DNA of 32,574 nt, taken from contig CALJJZ010000086.1 of the NCBI GenBank assembly GCA_937973635.1, positions 1 to 32,574 on the forward strand, written 5' to 3'. The notes under the pieces are model-generated. The model did no database searches and was not told the DNA's origin. It saw only the letters and a program-made list of their open reading frames with translations. Within the stretch, counting starts at the first letter, position 1; every line of letters starts with the position of its first letter. Of the stretch, positions 7,241-15,285 are shown in pieces. This stretch comes from an uncultured Bacillota bacterium. Its GTDB lineage: Bacteria > Bacillota > Dethiobacteria > DTU022 > UBA8154. A program made the translations under genes and the position numbers.

Positions 7241-7270
7241 TTGTTTTTTTTCAAAAATAACCTGTATTAT
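7241..7270 (+). promoter_or_regulatory. Candidate promoter for the STAS gene
   Basis: TTGTTT (7241-7246) and TATTAT (7265-7270) separated by 18 bp, about 110 bp before the STAS start. Confidence 0.35.
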
Positions 7271-7378
7271 TTGGCGAGATAGCAGGATTATGGGGAGAAA
7301 ATGACGTATTTAATTTATTATTACTGCCATCTCCTTCCCTTAGACAACCACTCCGTAAACTGGGAGGTATTTAATAAT

Positions 7379-7681
7379 ATGGAAGTGGAAAAGAAAAATG
7401 AGCAGGAGGCCGTTATCCACCTGGGGGAAAAGGTAAATATCGTTAATTCTCCGGAGTTAAAACAAAAGCTGCAGGCCCTTTATGATGAAGGATATAAAAC
7501 AATCATCGTAGATTTTAGCGGGACAAAGATGATAGACAGCTCCTGCCTGGGAAAGCTCCTCATGTTCCAGAAAAAACTAAAAGAGCGGGAGGGAGAGCTA
7601 AGGATTATCAATGTCACCAGCGAATATATCAGCAAAATGTTCAATGTCATCCAGCTGTACAAGGTCATAAACATCAGCTAA
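7379..7681 (+). CDS. STAS-domain anti-sigma factor antagonist-like protein
   Basis: A 100-residue single STAS domain, in the fold of SpoIIAA/RsbV. The pattern AVIHLGEKVNIVNSPELKQK followed by IIVDFSGTKMIDSSCLGKLL matches the family; the S-S pair after IDS is where partner kinases phosphorylate in SpoIIAA-like proteins. ATG 7379 follows GGGAGGT (7362-7368); the frame upstream of it has no conservation. No anti-sigma kinase is adjacent. It lies 90 bp before the c-di-GMP gene, so a joint signalling role is possible but unproven. Confidence 0.85.
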   Translation: MEVEKKNEQEAVIHLGEKVNIVNSPELKQKLQALYDEGYKTIIVDFSGTKMIDSSCLGKLLMFQKKLKEREGELRIINVTSEYISKMFNVIQLYKVINIS

Positions 7682-7771
7682 ACCCGTAGACGCGGCTTTT
7701 GCCCCTTTCTTTGCGGGTTGCTGAGGTTTCTCCTAAACGGGAGGAGAAGGGGAGGAAAGAGGGGTAAGCAT

Positions 7772-9577
7772 GTGGATGTTTTGTTAGTGTCTGGCTATGA
7801 GCCGGCCCTGGAAGAATTGAAGGCCCTGGTCAGGGGCGAGTCCCCTGCCAGCAACCTGTCCTTATGCCTTTCCCTGGACGATGCCCTGTGCCGGGCCGGG
7901 AAAGAGCATTTCCCTGTCATGCTCATTGATTACACCCTCCTGCATAAGGACATCCTGGCCCTGCAGCGGCTGTCCGCCCTGGGAGAGGGGAGTTTCCTGC
8001 TCCTGTACCGTGTGCCAGAGGAGCGGCGGGAGACCTTCGCGGGCGGGGAATATGCCCGCCAGGAAAACCTTTTTACCCTGGGCTTTCCCCACGATGCCGG
8101 TTTCAGCACGGCTTTGAGGATGGCTCTGCGGTTTGCCCGCAGGCTCGCTCCCCTGCCCCATCTCCTGGAAAAGGAAGAGCTATTCCGTTATCTAGCCGAG
8201 TTTTCTCCTTTCCCCCTGGTTATTGTCAGCGCAAAGGGCGTCTATGAGTATATCAACCCCCGTTTCACAGAGGTGTTCGGCTACGGCCTAGAGGATCTGC
8301 CTGACGAGAAGGCTTGGTTTAAACTCGCTTTTCCCGACCCTCATTACCGCAGCAAAGTGGAAAAGGAGTGGCTGGCTTCCCTGGAGGAAGCCGGCCCGGA
8401 GGCGACTGTCCAGGCAGCCCACATCATCACTTGTAAGGGCGGGCGGCGTTGTGAGACCCTCTGCCGGGCTGTAAAGACCAGGAGCGGCAAGCTGCTTTTG
8501 AGCTACGAGGATATGACGGAGCGCAAAAAAGCCGAGGCAAAGCTCCACTATATCAGTTTCCACGACCAGCTCACGGGTTTGTACAACCGTGCTTTTTTTG
8601 AAGAAGAGCTAAAAAGGCTGGATACGGGAAGGCAGCTCCCTTTAAGCCTCATTGTCGGTGATACCAACGGGATAAAGCTTGTCAACGAAGCTTTCGGCCA
8701 CCGGCAGGGGGACGAGCTGCTGACCAGGGCGGCAGGGATCTTGAAAAAGCACTGCCGACGCGAAGATATTGTCTGCCGCTGGGGCGGGGACGAATTTGCC
8801 ATCCTGCTGCCCCGCATGAAAGAAGAAGGCTGCAAGGAGCTGCTAAAGCGCATTAAGGCCGGGCTGGAAGAGGCTACCCCTTTTCCCATTAAACTGAGCA
8901 TGTCCCTTGGCAGCGCCACCAAAAAGGACGTATTCCAGGACGTTGGGGAGGTGCTAAAAATAGCTGAAGCACAGATGTACAGCCAGAAGCTCTCTGAGGC
9001 TAAAGAATTTCGCCAGGCGGTGATCGCTTCCCTCGTGCGCACCCTGGGGGAGAAGGATTACGAGACAGAGGAACATTCCTGGCGCATGCAAAACCTCTCT
9101 GTGCAGTGGGCTGGCTATTTTAAACTTAAAGATAGCGAGCTGGAAGACCTGATTATGGCCGTGACGCTGCATGACATCGGCAAGATCGCCGTCCCGGAGG
9201 AGATCCTTATGAAAACGTCGCCCCTTTCAGAGAATGAATGGGCAATTATCAAGGAGCACGCTGAAAGGGGCTACCGTATCGCCATCTCCTCCGAGGAGCT
9301 GCTCCATGTCGCCCCCTATATCCTTTTCCACCATGAGCGCTGGGACGGGCTGGGTTATCCCCGGGGCCTCAAAGGGGAGGAGATCCCCCTTCTCTCCCGC
9401 ATCCTGGCCATCCTCGATGCCTATGACGTAATGACCAACGGGCGTCCCTATAAGGCAGCCATCAGCGAAGCAGAGGCGATGCAGGAACTCTGGCGTTGCG
9501 CCGGCAAACAGTTTGACCCGCACCTGGTTAAAATATTGCTAGAAGAAATGGGGCCAAAAATAAAAAACAAAGTTTAA
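7772..9577 (+). CDS. REC-like / PAS / GGDEF / HD-GYP c-di-GMP signalling protein
   Basis: A 601-residue protein that could both make and break cyclic di-GMP. Residues 1-125 look like a receiver: MLID53 is in the phospho-acceptor place, but the N-terminal acidic pair is replaced by SG, so it is probably degenerate. A PAS domain spans about 145-255 (FSPFPLVIVSAKGVYEYINPRF). GGDEF spans 265-425 with WGGDEF intact near 337-342 and an I-site RxxD (RRED) five residues before it, so product inhibition is likely. HD-GYP spans about 430-595, with HDIGK near 467 and HHERWDGLGYP near 520. Start GTG 7772 follows GAGGGG by 7 nt. No membrane segment is seen, so it should be cytoplasmic. Confidence 0.92.
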   Translation: MDVLLVSGYEPALEELKALVRGESPASNLSLCLSLDDALCRAGKEHFPVMLIDYTLLHKDILALQRLSALGEGSFLLLYRVPEERRETFAGGEYARQENLFTLGFPHDAGFSTALRMALRFARRLAPLPHLLEKEELFRYLAEFSPFPLVIVSAKGVYEYINPRFTEVFGYGLEDLPDEKAWFKLAFPDPHYRSKVEKEWLASLEEAGPEATVQAAHIITCKGGRRCETLCRAVKTRSGKLLLSYEDMTERKKAEAKLHYISFHDQLTGLYNRAFFEEELKRLDTGRQLPLSLIVGDTNGIKLVNEAFGHRQGDELLTRAAGILKKHCRREDIVCRWGGDEFAILLPRMKEEGCKELLKRIKAGLEEATPFPIKLSMSLGSATKKDVFQDVGEVLKIAEAQMYSQKLSEAKEFRQAVIASLVRTLGEKDYETEEHSWRMQNLSVQWAGYFKLKDSELEDLIMAVTLHDIGKIAVPEEILMKTSPLSENEWAIIKEHAERGYRIAISSEELLHVAPYILFHHERWDGLGYPRGLKGEEIPLLSRILAILDAYDVMTNGRPYKAAISEAEAMQELWRCAGKQFDPHLVKILLEEMGPKIKNKV

Positions 9578-9616
9578 GAGCAGCGCCTTTTACCTGCACG
9601 GCGCAAGAGGTCAAAG

Positions 9617-9636
9617 CCGGCGCCCCGCCGGTTTTT
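9617..9636 (+). terminator. Intrinsic terminator after the GGDEF/HD-GYP gene
   Basis: CCGGCG (9617-9622) / CGCCGG (9626-9631) followed by five Ts. Confidence 0.7.
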
Positions 9637-9653
9637 GCAGCGGCAAAGGTGCT

Positions 9654-9682
9654 TTGTTTTTTGGGCGTTTTTCTGCTATAAT
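9654..9682 (+). promoter_or_regulatory. tRNA-Arg promoter
   Basis: TTGTTT (9654-9659), a 17-bp spacer and perfect TATAAT (9677-9682), ending 22 bp before the tRNA. Confidence 0.75.
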
Positions 9683-9704
9683 AGGGGCAAACAGTATTTT
9701 ACAT

Positions 9705-9780
9705 GCGCCCGTAGCTCAGGGGACAGAGCAACGGACTTCTAATCCGTTGGCCGGAGGTTCGAATCCTCCCGGGCGTGCCA
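9705..9780 (+). tRNA. tRNA-Arg (anticodon UCU)
   Basis: A 76-nt cloverleaf with CCA encoded. Acceptor arms GCGCCCG (9705-9711) and CGGGCGT pair with one G-U. The D arm contains GCTC-AGGGGACA-GAGC. The anticodon loop is CTTCTAA (anticodon TCT) on an ACGGA/TCCGT stem. The T arm carries GGTTCGAATCC. It decodes AGA and AGG. It has its own promoter and terminator, so it is a single-gene unit. Confidence 0.97.
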
Positions 9781-9794
9781 GATGAAAGCAGCGT

Positions 9795-9836
9795 GGATGT
9801 CCAATTTGTTGGGGTTTTGTGGACATCCTTTTTTTT
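9795..9836 (+). terminator. Intrinsic terminator after tRNA-Arg
   Basis: Stem GGATGTCCA (9795-9803) / TGGACATCC (9820-9828) followed by eight Ts (9829-9836). Confidence 0.9.
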
Positions 9837-9902
9837 CTGCCCGTTGTCCTTCTTACATCCAGCCACTTTATAGCCATTATAATTAAGTGTGATAGTAAAT
9901 AT

Positions 9903-9942
9903 GCCTGTGGGATAACCCTAAAGATGCGGGTTATCCACAGGC
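9903..9942. repeat. Inverted repeat carrying a perfect DnaA box
   Basis: Arms GCCTGTGGGATAACCC (9903-9918) and GGGTTATCCACAGGC (9928-9942) differ by one inserted base. The right arm contains TTATCCACA (9931-9939), the consensus DnaA box; the left arm has it broken by the extra base. There is no T-run after it, so it is not a normal terminator. It lies in a 330-bp AT-rich gap between the tRNA terminator and marR. Confidence 0.6.
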
Positions 9943-9995
9943 TCTATAATTGCTTGGACAACACTGCGTGCTGCCCGTACCTTTCGTATTTGTTG

Positions 9996-10007
9996 ACAGT
10001 TAACTGT
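9996..10007. promoter_or_regulatory. Palindrome ACAGTTAACTGT, possible distal MarR site
   Basis: A perfect 12-bp palindrome sharing the GTTAAC core with the two marR promoter sites below. It overlaps a TTGACA (9993-9998) that has no convincing -10 partner. Confidence 0.35.
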
Positions 10008-10100
10008 TCTAACTGAAATTTGTTTTTACACAAAATTTAGGACTTGATCGACCTGTAAAAAGTTTATCCTAATTTACTAAAAATTTTCTTCTGCAAAATA

Positions 10101-10155
10101 GTTTACAAGTTAACCAAAGCGGCATATAATATTTATATATAGTTAATATGTTAAC
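10101..10155 (+). promoter_or_regulatory. marR promoter with two flanking GTTAAC-type operators
   Basis: A near-consensus promoter, TTTACA (10102-10107), 17 bp, TATAAT (10125-10130), is bracketed by GTTTACAAGTTAAC (10101-10114) over the -35 and GTTAATATGTTAAC (10142-10155) near the start site. Both elements share the GTTnA-N4-GTTAAC frame. This layout suits autorepression by the MarR protein encoded immediately downstream. Confidence 0.6.
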
Positions 10156-10169
10156 CGAGGAGGGCTCCC

Positions 10170-10637
10170 ATGGCCGGCATCAGAGAGATCTGGTTTTTTG
10201 CCCACAATATCATTCGCTCCTCCAGGCAGATGATTAACGAAGGGTTAAAACCCCTGAATTTAAGCAGTGCCGAAGGAAATATCCTGCTGCACCTTTTAAC
10301 GCGGGAGGAGGGGCCCTGGCAGGAGGAAATTGTGGAGCAGCTGGATGTCAGCAAGCCCGCCGTCTCCCGTGCCTTGGAATCCCTGGAACGGAAAGGGTAT
10401 GTGACGCGGGAGAAAGACCCTGTTGATAGGAGGGCCAGCCGCGTGTTCCTTACAGCTAAAGCCCGCAAGATTGCCGCCCCCGTAGAGCAGGTATATAATG
10501 AGGTTTTCTCTGTGGCAGCAGAGGGGATCAGCGAAGCGGAGATCAGGGATTTCATCGGGCTGTTTGGCCGTGTCTCGGAAAACTTTACGGCAGCCCGGGC
10601 TAGGATAAGCGGGCGGCAAACAGGGGGGTGCTGCTGA
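10170..10637 (+). CDS. MarR-family transcriptional regulator
   Basis: A 155-residue winged-helix repressor-type protein. The DNA-binding region is LSSAEGNILLHLLTREEGPWQEEIVEQLDV then SKPAVSRALESLERKGYVTR and the wing EKDPVDRRASRVFLT, all typical of MarR. ATG 10170 follows GAGGAGGG. It heads an operon whose next gene starts at the overlapping TGATG (10635-10639). Likely ligand unknown; the regulated genes are membrane proteins, and the repeated GTTAAC sites upstream suggest autoregulation. Confidence 0.9.
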   Translation: MAGIREIWFFAHNIIRSSRQMINEGLKPLNLSSAEGNILLHLLTREEGPWQEEIVEQLDVSKPAVSRALESLERKGYVTREKDPVDRRASRVFLTAKARKIAAPVEQVYNEVFSVAAEGISEAEIRDFIGLFGRVSENFTAARARISGRQTGGCC

Positions 10638-11368
10638 TGCGGGGGGATCTTCTGGGCGCAGCCATCCTGCTGGCTTATTACCTGGTAATTTGTGTGCTGC
10701 TGCCAACCCTGCTGAAGGTGCACTTAAGGGTGCCCGGCGAATTGGTGCGGAAGATGCAGCATGTGGCTTACAGCCTTTCTGTCTTCCTGCTTCTGGAGCT
10801 TTTCAGCAGGTGGTATTTTGCCGTGGGTGCTGCTTTGCTGCTGCTCCTTCTGGCTTACCCCGTGCTTTTGCTGGTGGAAAAAACGTCCTTTTATCAGCGG
10901 ACCTTTGTGGACCGCACGGCAAAGGGAGGCGAACTGCGCAGGCAGCTTATCTATGTGCAGCTTTCCTTTGCCCTCCTTATTTTTATCTTCTGGGGTCTGC
11001 TGGGTGCCAGGTGGCACTACGTGGTGGCGGTGGCCGTGATGGCCTGGGGCTTTGGCGATGCGGCGGCGGCCCTTGTGGGGAAAGCCTGGGGCTGCCGCCG
11101 TGTAATCAACAAATATATTGAGCGGGCCAAAACTTATGAAGGGGCAGCCGCCATGATCCTGGTGGCGGCGCTGGCCCTCTTTTTTACCCTGCTTTGCTAC
11201 GCGGGCAAGGTGTGGTATGTAAGCCTGCCCGTGGCCCTCATTGTGGCACCTGTCTGCGGCATTGTAGAGCTGTTTTCCAGGCGGGGCATTGATACGCTGA
11301 CGGTACCCCTTTCTGCAGCCGCCCTGCTTTTGCCCCTGATCCAGCTATTTTCTTTTCTGGGGTGGTAA
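10637..11368 (+). CDS. COG0170-type membrane kinase / cytidylyltransferase family protein
   Basis: A 243-residue protein with about seven membrane helices. The loop AWGFGDAAAALVGKAWG followed by a KTYEGAAAM motif is the signature shared by dolichol kinase, phytol kinase and phosphatidate cytidylyltransferase-like proteins. These act on lipid alcohols or phospholipid precursors using a nucleoside triphosphate. Which substrate this one uses cannot be read. ATG 10637 overlaps the marR stop, with a G-rich ribosome site (10623-10628); GTG 10628 is possible. Translational coupling with marR is likely. Confidence 0.75.
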   Translation: MRGDLLGAAILLAYYLVICVLLPTLLKVHLRVPGELVRKMQHVAYSLSVFLLLELFSRWYFAVGAALLLLLLAYPVLLLVEKTSFYQRTFVDRTAKGGELRRQLIYVQLSFALLIFIFWGLLGARWHYVVAVAVMAWGFGDAAAALVGKAWGCRRVINKYIERAKTYEGAAAMILVAALALFFTLLCYAGKVWYVSLPVALIVAPVCGIVELFSRRGIDTLTVPLSAAALLLPLIQLFSFLGW

Positions 11369-11370
11369 CG

Positions 11371-12021
11371 ATGGAAGGCCTTAATGAAAAACAGACAGCC
11401 GGCCGGGAAAAAACCTTGCTTGCCGCGCTGCTGCTGAGCATGTGGGCACCTCTGGCTACGGGCCTGGCCGTGTTCATGAGCAGCTCCACCACCCAGCTGG
11501 CCGATTTTATCCGCCGTAGCGTGGAGCTCTTTTCCCTGTTTGTCTCGTGGTGGTTTTTTCGCTGCCTGAAACAGCAAGAAAAACCGGACCCCCGGGAAAA
11601 GGCTATGCTGGAGTCTGTTGCGGGTCTCGGCGTGGCTGCCGCCCTCTTTTGCTCTGCTGTTGTGATGTTGATCCTGGCCTTTTCCCGTGCCGGTGTTCCT
11701 GCGCCGGGTGGCAACGTGTACCCGGGGCTGGCCATTGCCGTTTTGGGGCTGATAACCAATACCTGGTTCTGGCGTCGTTATACAACCTATATCAGGGAAC
11801 AATTCAACCCCGTCATCGAGGCCCAGCGGCAGCTGTACCGCGCCAAAGCCTGCGTGGATCTCTGTATCATTATTGCCCTTGGCGCCGTGGCGGTGTATCC
11901 GGGCCATGCGGCCACGCGCTACGTGGACTTCACAGGCTCGCTTATTGTGGCCGCATACCTGCTCTGGAGCGGCTTTGCCGCCCTGCGCACGGTAATACAG
12001 AACGGGCTTACGGTCACCTAG
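11371..12021 (+). CDS. CDF-like (cation efflux) transmembrane-domain protein
   Basis: A 216-residue protein with about six membrane helices. The stretch SSTTQLADFIRRSVELFSLF resembles the helix-2 metal-site region of cation diffusion facilitators, and DFTGSLIVAAYLLWSGFAAL matches their helix 5-6 region. The usual HxxxD metal residues are altered (RxxxE), and the cytoplasmic C-terminal domain is absent, so metal transport is uncertain. It starts at ATG 11371, two bases after the previous stop, in one operon with marR. Confidence 0.65.
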   Translation: MEGLNEKQTAGREKTLLAALLLSMWAPLATGLAVFMSSSTTQLADFIRRSVELFSLFVSWWFFRCLKQQEKPDPREKAMLESVAGLGVAAALFCSAVVMLILAFSRAGVPAPGGNVYPGLAIAVLGLITNTWFWRRYTTYIREQFNPVIEAQRQLYRAKACVDLCIIIALGAVAVYPGHAATRYVDFTGSLIVAAYLLWSGFAALRTVIQNGLTVT

Positions 12022-12101
12022 AGCTGAAAATTTAGAGGCGAATTAGTGGCGGGAGCTACAGCCCCAGGAAAGGTTATCGGAGAAACTGTGCAGAAAATAC
12101 C

Positions 12102-12924
12102 TTAAACTTTACTTAAGCGGCAGAGCAGCCGCCGGGCACAGGAACCTCCCACAACCGGTTCCCAGTCATTTCTTAAGCTGGTCAATACGTTAATGTTTGT
12201 GCCCCATAATCTTTTTTCCTGATCCTGCTCCTCCGGCAGGTACCAGTGTCCTCTGGTATATACTACATTGTCGTGCAAGCCCTGAACAATATGAGCTTTC
12301 CTATGTACCTTTTCCTTTTTCCCCGGCACTTCTATGGCAACCCAATCTCCCTCACTCTTAACCACAAATGGGCTGTCTTTGTCTCCGGAATGGATCGGGG
12401 ATCGATGACAATAATCTTTGCCCCGGCTTTTCTGGCCCGCTGCACCACTAAGGCTTTAGCCGGGTTTGTGTGCGGCTGGTTGACACCCCATAGCGCAATG
12501 GTTTGCGTTTTGTCGGCATCTTTGTCTGTAATAAGGTTAAAATATGTCAGCAGGCTGCCAAAGGTAAGGTTGTCGGCAACCAACTGCGGTGTAAAACAGA
12601 TATGATGGTCGTGCCTGAAGAAATTGGGCGTTTCTATCGCTTGGGCGAAAGCCAGCCAGATTAATGGATCTTTGAGATCTCCTTTATTGCCTCCTCCCAT
12701 GAAACCCTTTGCCATCTTTGAGCACCCCGTGGTCCTATCTGCTTCAGGGGATACAGGCAAAGGAATCCCCTGGATAAAGGGTTTGCGGGATCACCTTTGG
12801 TCTTAATCTTATCGCCGGTTTTAGAAACGATCATGCCGCAGCAATTAAGACAAAGCTTACAGGTAGTGTTAATTTCGCTCTGCTCTGAATCTGCCCACAC
12901 CAGGTCTTTATTGAGCGTATGCAT
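12102..12924 (-). pseudogene. Molybdopterin oxidoreductase A, frameshifted and internally deleted
   Basis: Three pieces of one gene are readable on the minus strand. 12924-12661: start after GGGGGAG, with the Fe-S segment TTCKLCLNCCGMIV and WQRVSWEEAIKEI, ending in TAA at 12661. About 12665-12370, another frame: LIWLAFAQAIETPNFFRHDH, then AKALVVQRARKAGAKIIVID. About 12380-12102, third frame: DSPFVVKSEGDWVAIEVPGK, the molybdopterin-dinucleotide domain. A full enzyme of this class has several hundred more residues between the second and third pieces, so a large internal deletion is certain in addition to frameshifts. Confidence 0.85.
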
Positions 12925-13223
12925 ACTTTTTCTCCCCCTATCCAAGCCGGAAACCAGTAAATCTACAGGTCAGGCTCCGTCATTTCTTGATGCAACCTCC
13001 CTTGCTGCCTGTTTATTTCCCTTTTCTTGCACTGATTCCTGCTTTCTGGCCCTGAAAAGGTCCTTACATACTTTGCGCTACGGCTATGCTCTCATATCCC
13101 ACATTAATGCGCCAGGTTGCTTACTTGCCGGTATGCGTGAAAATTGCTGGTCAGAAGGAGATAAAGTGCTATAATGAAAAATATGCAGCAGCCCTTTTGT
13201 GTCATTTTATTAGCGGAGGGTGA

Positions 13224-13538
13224 ATGGTTTTGCCTGACGTTACCCAGAAAAAGATCGCCCTGCTCGTAGCAAATTTGTGTACCTTTTCCACGGCTTTTAT
13301 GATTTCCGTAATTAATATTGCCCTGCCTTCCATTGGACGGGAATTCGCCGTGGATACAATATGGTTGAGCTGGGCGGTTACTTCTTTCCTCTTGACTTCT
13401 ACAATGCTGATGCTTCCCGTGGGTAAAGCGGCGGATATTTACGGGCGCAAAAAAATTTTTCTTTACGGCAATATCATTTTCTTCTTGGCCACCCTGCTCT
13501 GTGCCATTTCCCCGGCCATGGCCAGGTTGAGGCTGTAA
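13224..13538 (+). pseudogene. Truncated DHA2-type MFS drug transporter (first ~95 residues)
   Basis: The frame opens after GGAGGG (13214-13220) and gives the N-terminus of an EmrB/QacA-like transporter: helix 1 LVANLCTFSTAFMISVINIAL, the PSIGREF box, then helix 2 and the motif-A-like GKAADIYGRKKIFLYGN, and helix 3. Conservation stops at AISP (about 13513), where the sequence joins antisense DNA of a second molybdopterin oxidoreductase. Only three of fourteen helices remain. TATAAT at 13170-13175 may be the old -10 box. Confidence 0.85.
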
Positions 13539-13837
13539 AGATTGCACATGCAAACCATGCCCGGCGTGATCATGTTTTGCGGGTTACCAAAAAGGTTGAA
13601 AAAACGTGAGCGCGCCCAGAAAAGATCGCTGCGGTAGGTGCCTTCCGCCGCCAGCAGGGTCTCGGGGCCATATTTGTCTTTCAACCTGGAAAGCCTGTCG
13701 GCGATCTCGTCCATGGCCTCTTCCCAGGGTAGGGGCTACCATTTCCCCTCCCCCCTTTTGCCCGTACGCTTCAGGGCATGCTGCAATTGATCGGGGTGAT
13801 AGAGCCACCTGGGGGCGTTGACGGCCCGGTGGTAACT
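13515..13837 (-). pseudogene. Molybdopterin oxidoreductase B fragment with nonsense codon
   Basis: Minus-strand frame reads YHRAVNAPRWLYHPDQLQ, then RTGKRGEGKW-stop-PLPWEEAMDEIADRLSR and further to MCNLYSLNLAMAG, the region following the Fe-S domain in this enzyme class. The stop (TAG, 13736-13738) stands where relatives have Gln (CAG), so it is a C-to-T nonsense change. The fragment lacks both the N-terminal Fe-S cysteines and everything after about 110 residues. It covers the same region as part of oxidoreductase A with different sequence, so these are two different genes. Confidence 0.8.
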
Positions 13838-13950
13838 TGCTCTACGTTTACTATAGCACCAACAAGCCCCTGAGAATATGATAATTTTTAACTTTTTACG
13901 GTCTGCCTGCTGATACCGCTGATACCGTGGTTAAGTTTTATCCTGGAATA

Positions 13951-15090
13951 TCAAAGGGGCACTCGCTTAGAGTACCCCTTTGGAGAAAAGATTACTTTTT
14001 GACAGGAAGTTGATTTCCCTGCGGGCCGCCCGTTATTTTTCAAAAGGTAAGCAAAGCTTCTCTGCGGCTGCTGTTCCAGTCCACTTTGGCCTGGAGGTTT
14101 TCTGCGGCAAAACGCAGGGGCACGTAGGTGCGGCCATTTTGGGACACCGGGGCCACATCCATCATTCATTTTGGTCGCCCCATTGACCCGGATCTCTTTT
14201 TTGTCAAGCCACATTTCCACTGTATTTCCTTTTGCCGTAAGGGTAATTTTGCGCGTCTTCTCCTCCCACTTCAATGTCCCTCCCATGGCCTCGACCACTG
14301 CACGGATGGGGATCATTGTCCTGCCGGAGATGACAATGGGCGTGGTCCCCCGGCCCGGGTCAATTTCCTGGCTGACGCCGTTTACGCTCATCCGCGGGTT
14401 ATCCAGCTGCAAGAGGATATAATTACCGTCTGCAGGCGGTGTTGCCGGGGGCGTACCGGGAGCTGCTGTTTCCCTCCATTCATAGATATAAGCGTAGCCG
14501 TAACCGTTGCCCAGATTCAGCCAGATTGCTTTTTTGTCCCCTTTTTTCCCTGCCGGGATGACTTTGGAGCTTTCAAAATAGGTCTTCATGTTTCTTAAAA
14601 TTTCCCCCCCGCCTGCAGCACGGAAAGGAATTTTCCCCGCCGTGGCGTAGCTGGCACCGGGCAGGTCAGCGGAGTCAAAGTGAGCGCTGGCCCAAACGCT
14701 GGAATCCCACCCGGAGGAGAAACTTAATACCTTCATCTCGATGTTGAAGCCGGTTTTTTTCTCCGGTGCCAGGTAAGCGGGAGGCTTTTCCCAGTTAACC
14801 TGATAGTTGACGTAGGCTAATGTCTTGCCGTTTGCATCTTTGCGGGTATGAGAAAAACGCATTTCCCCTTCAGAACCTTCTCCGGCGAAGGTGTCATAAA
14901 GGCCTCTGCCCTGTTCATAGGCGCCGCCAAGGATGGTTATGTCAAGGGCCGAAGGATAATATTTGCTTTCCACCAGATGCCAGCCGCCCTGCGCGGTAGA
15001 GGCGCAGACTTTGCCGGTGAAAATCATGCCTGACAGCAGGGCAAGGGTGAAGAAAGCCGCAAGGAGAAGGGCTTTGCTGCCTTTTTTCAT
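13951..15090 (-). CDS. Secreted copper-amine-oxidase N-terminal domain protein, C-terminus frameshifted
   Basis: 379 codons as read. Residues 1-31 are a signal peptide (KKGSKALLLAAFFTLALLSG ... VCAS). The middle (about 32-215) is an unrecognised extracellular domain. From about 230 a copper amine oxidase N1-like domain begins: ILLQLDNPRMSVNGVSQEID, GRTMIPIRAVVEAMGGTL and KITLTAKGNTVEMWLDKKEI. The last repeat is broken: after NGATKM the expected DVAPVSQNGRTYVPLRFAAE is in another frame, ending at TGA 14040-14042. The cause is a CATT duplication (14163-14170). The last ~64 residues as read are therefore out of frame. RBS GAGGAGTG supports ATG 15090. Confidence 0.75.
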   Translation of the reverse strand: MKKGSKALLLAAFFTLALLSGMIFTGKVCASTAQGGWHLVESKYYPSALDITILGGAYEQGRGLYDTFAGEGSEGEMRFSHTRKDANGKTLAYVNYQVNWEKPPAYLAPEKKTGFNIEMKVLSFSSGWDSSVWASAHFDSADLPGASYATAGKIPFRAAGGGEILRNMKTYFESSKVIPAGKKGDKKAIWLNLGNGYGYAYIYEWRETAAPGTPPATPPADGNYILLQLDNPRMSVNGVSQEIDPGRGTTPIVISGRTMIPIRAVVEAMGGTLKWEEKTRKITLTAKGNTVEMWLDKKEIRVNGATKMNDGCGPGVPKWPHLRAPAFCRRKPPGQSGLEQQPQRSFAYLLKNNGRPAGKSTSCQKVIFSPKGYSKRVPL

Positions 15091-15285
15091 TTTTTTTCAC
15101 TCCTCAGTTAATTTTCTTTGGGCGTAATTTTAGCCGCTCTTTTCGGGATCAAGCATAACCTTTGCCGGTCCGCCTGCAAACGCCCGAAAGGGGCGGGAAA
15201 ACAAAAAAAGAACCCACACAAAAAAGGTGAGCTCCTCTCTCTGGCAGTAAACTAAAAAAACTGCGGTGGTGGAGAGGCAAGCAAT

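Noticed and set aside
9903-9942. DnaA box as part of a replication origin
   Set aside because: A single consensus box, no dnaA, dnaN or box cluster nearby.
9819-10016. 65-codon plus-strand frame after tRNA-Arg
   Set aside because: It begins inside the tRNA terminator and runs over the DnaA-box inverted repeat; no ribosome site.
13736-13738. TAG codon as pyrrolysine in oxidoreductase B
   Set aside because: Relatives have Gln here, so CAG-to-TAG is a simple nonsense change, and the gene is truncated at both ends.
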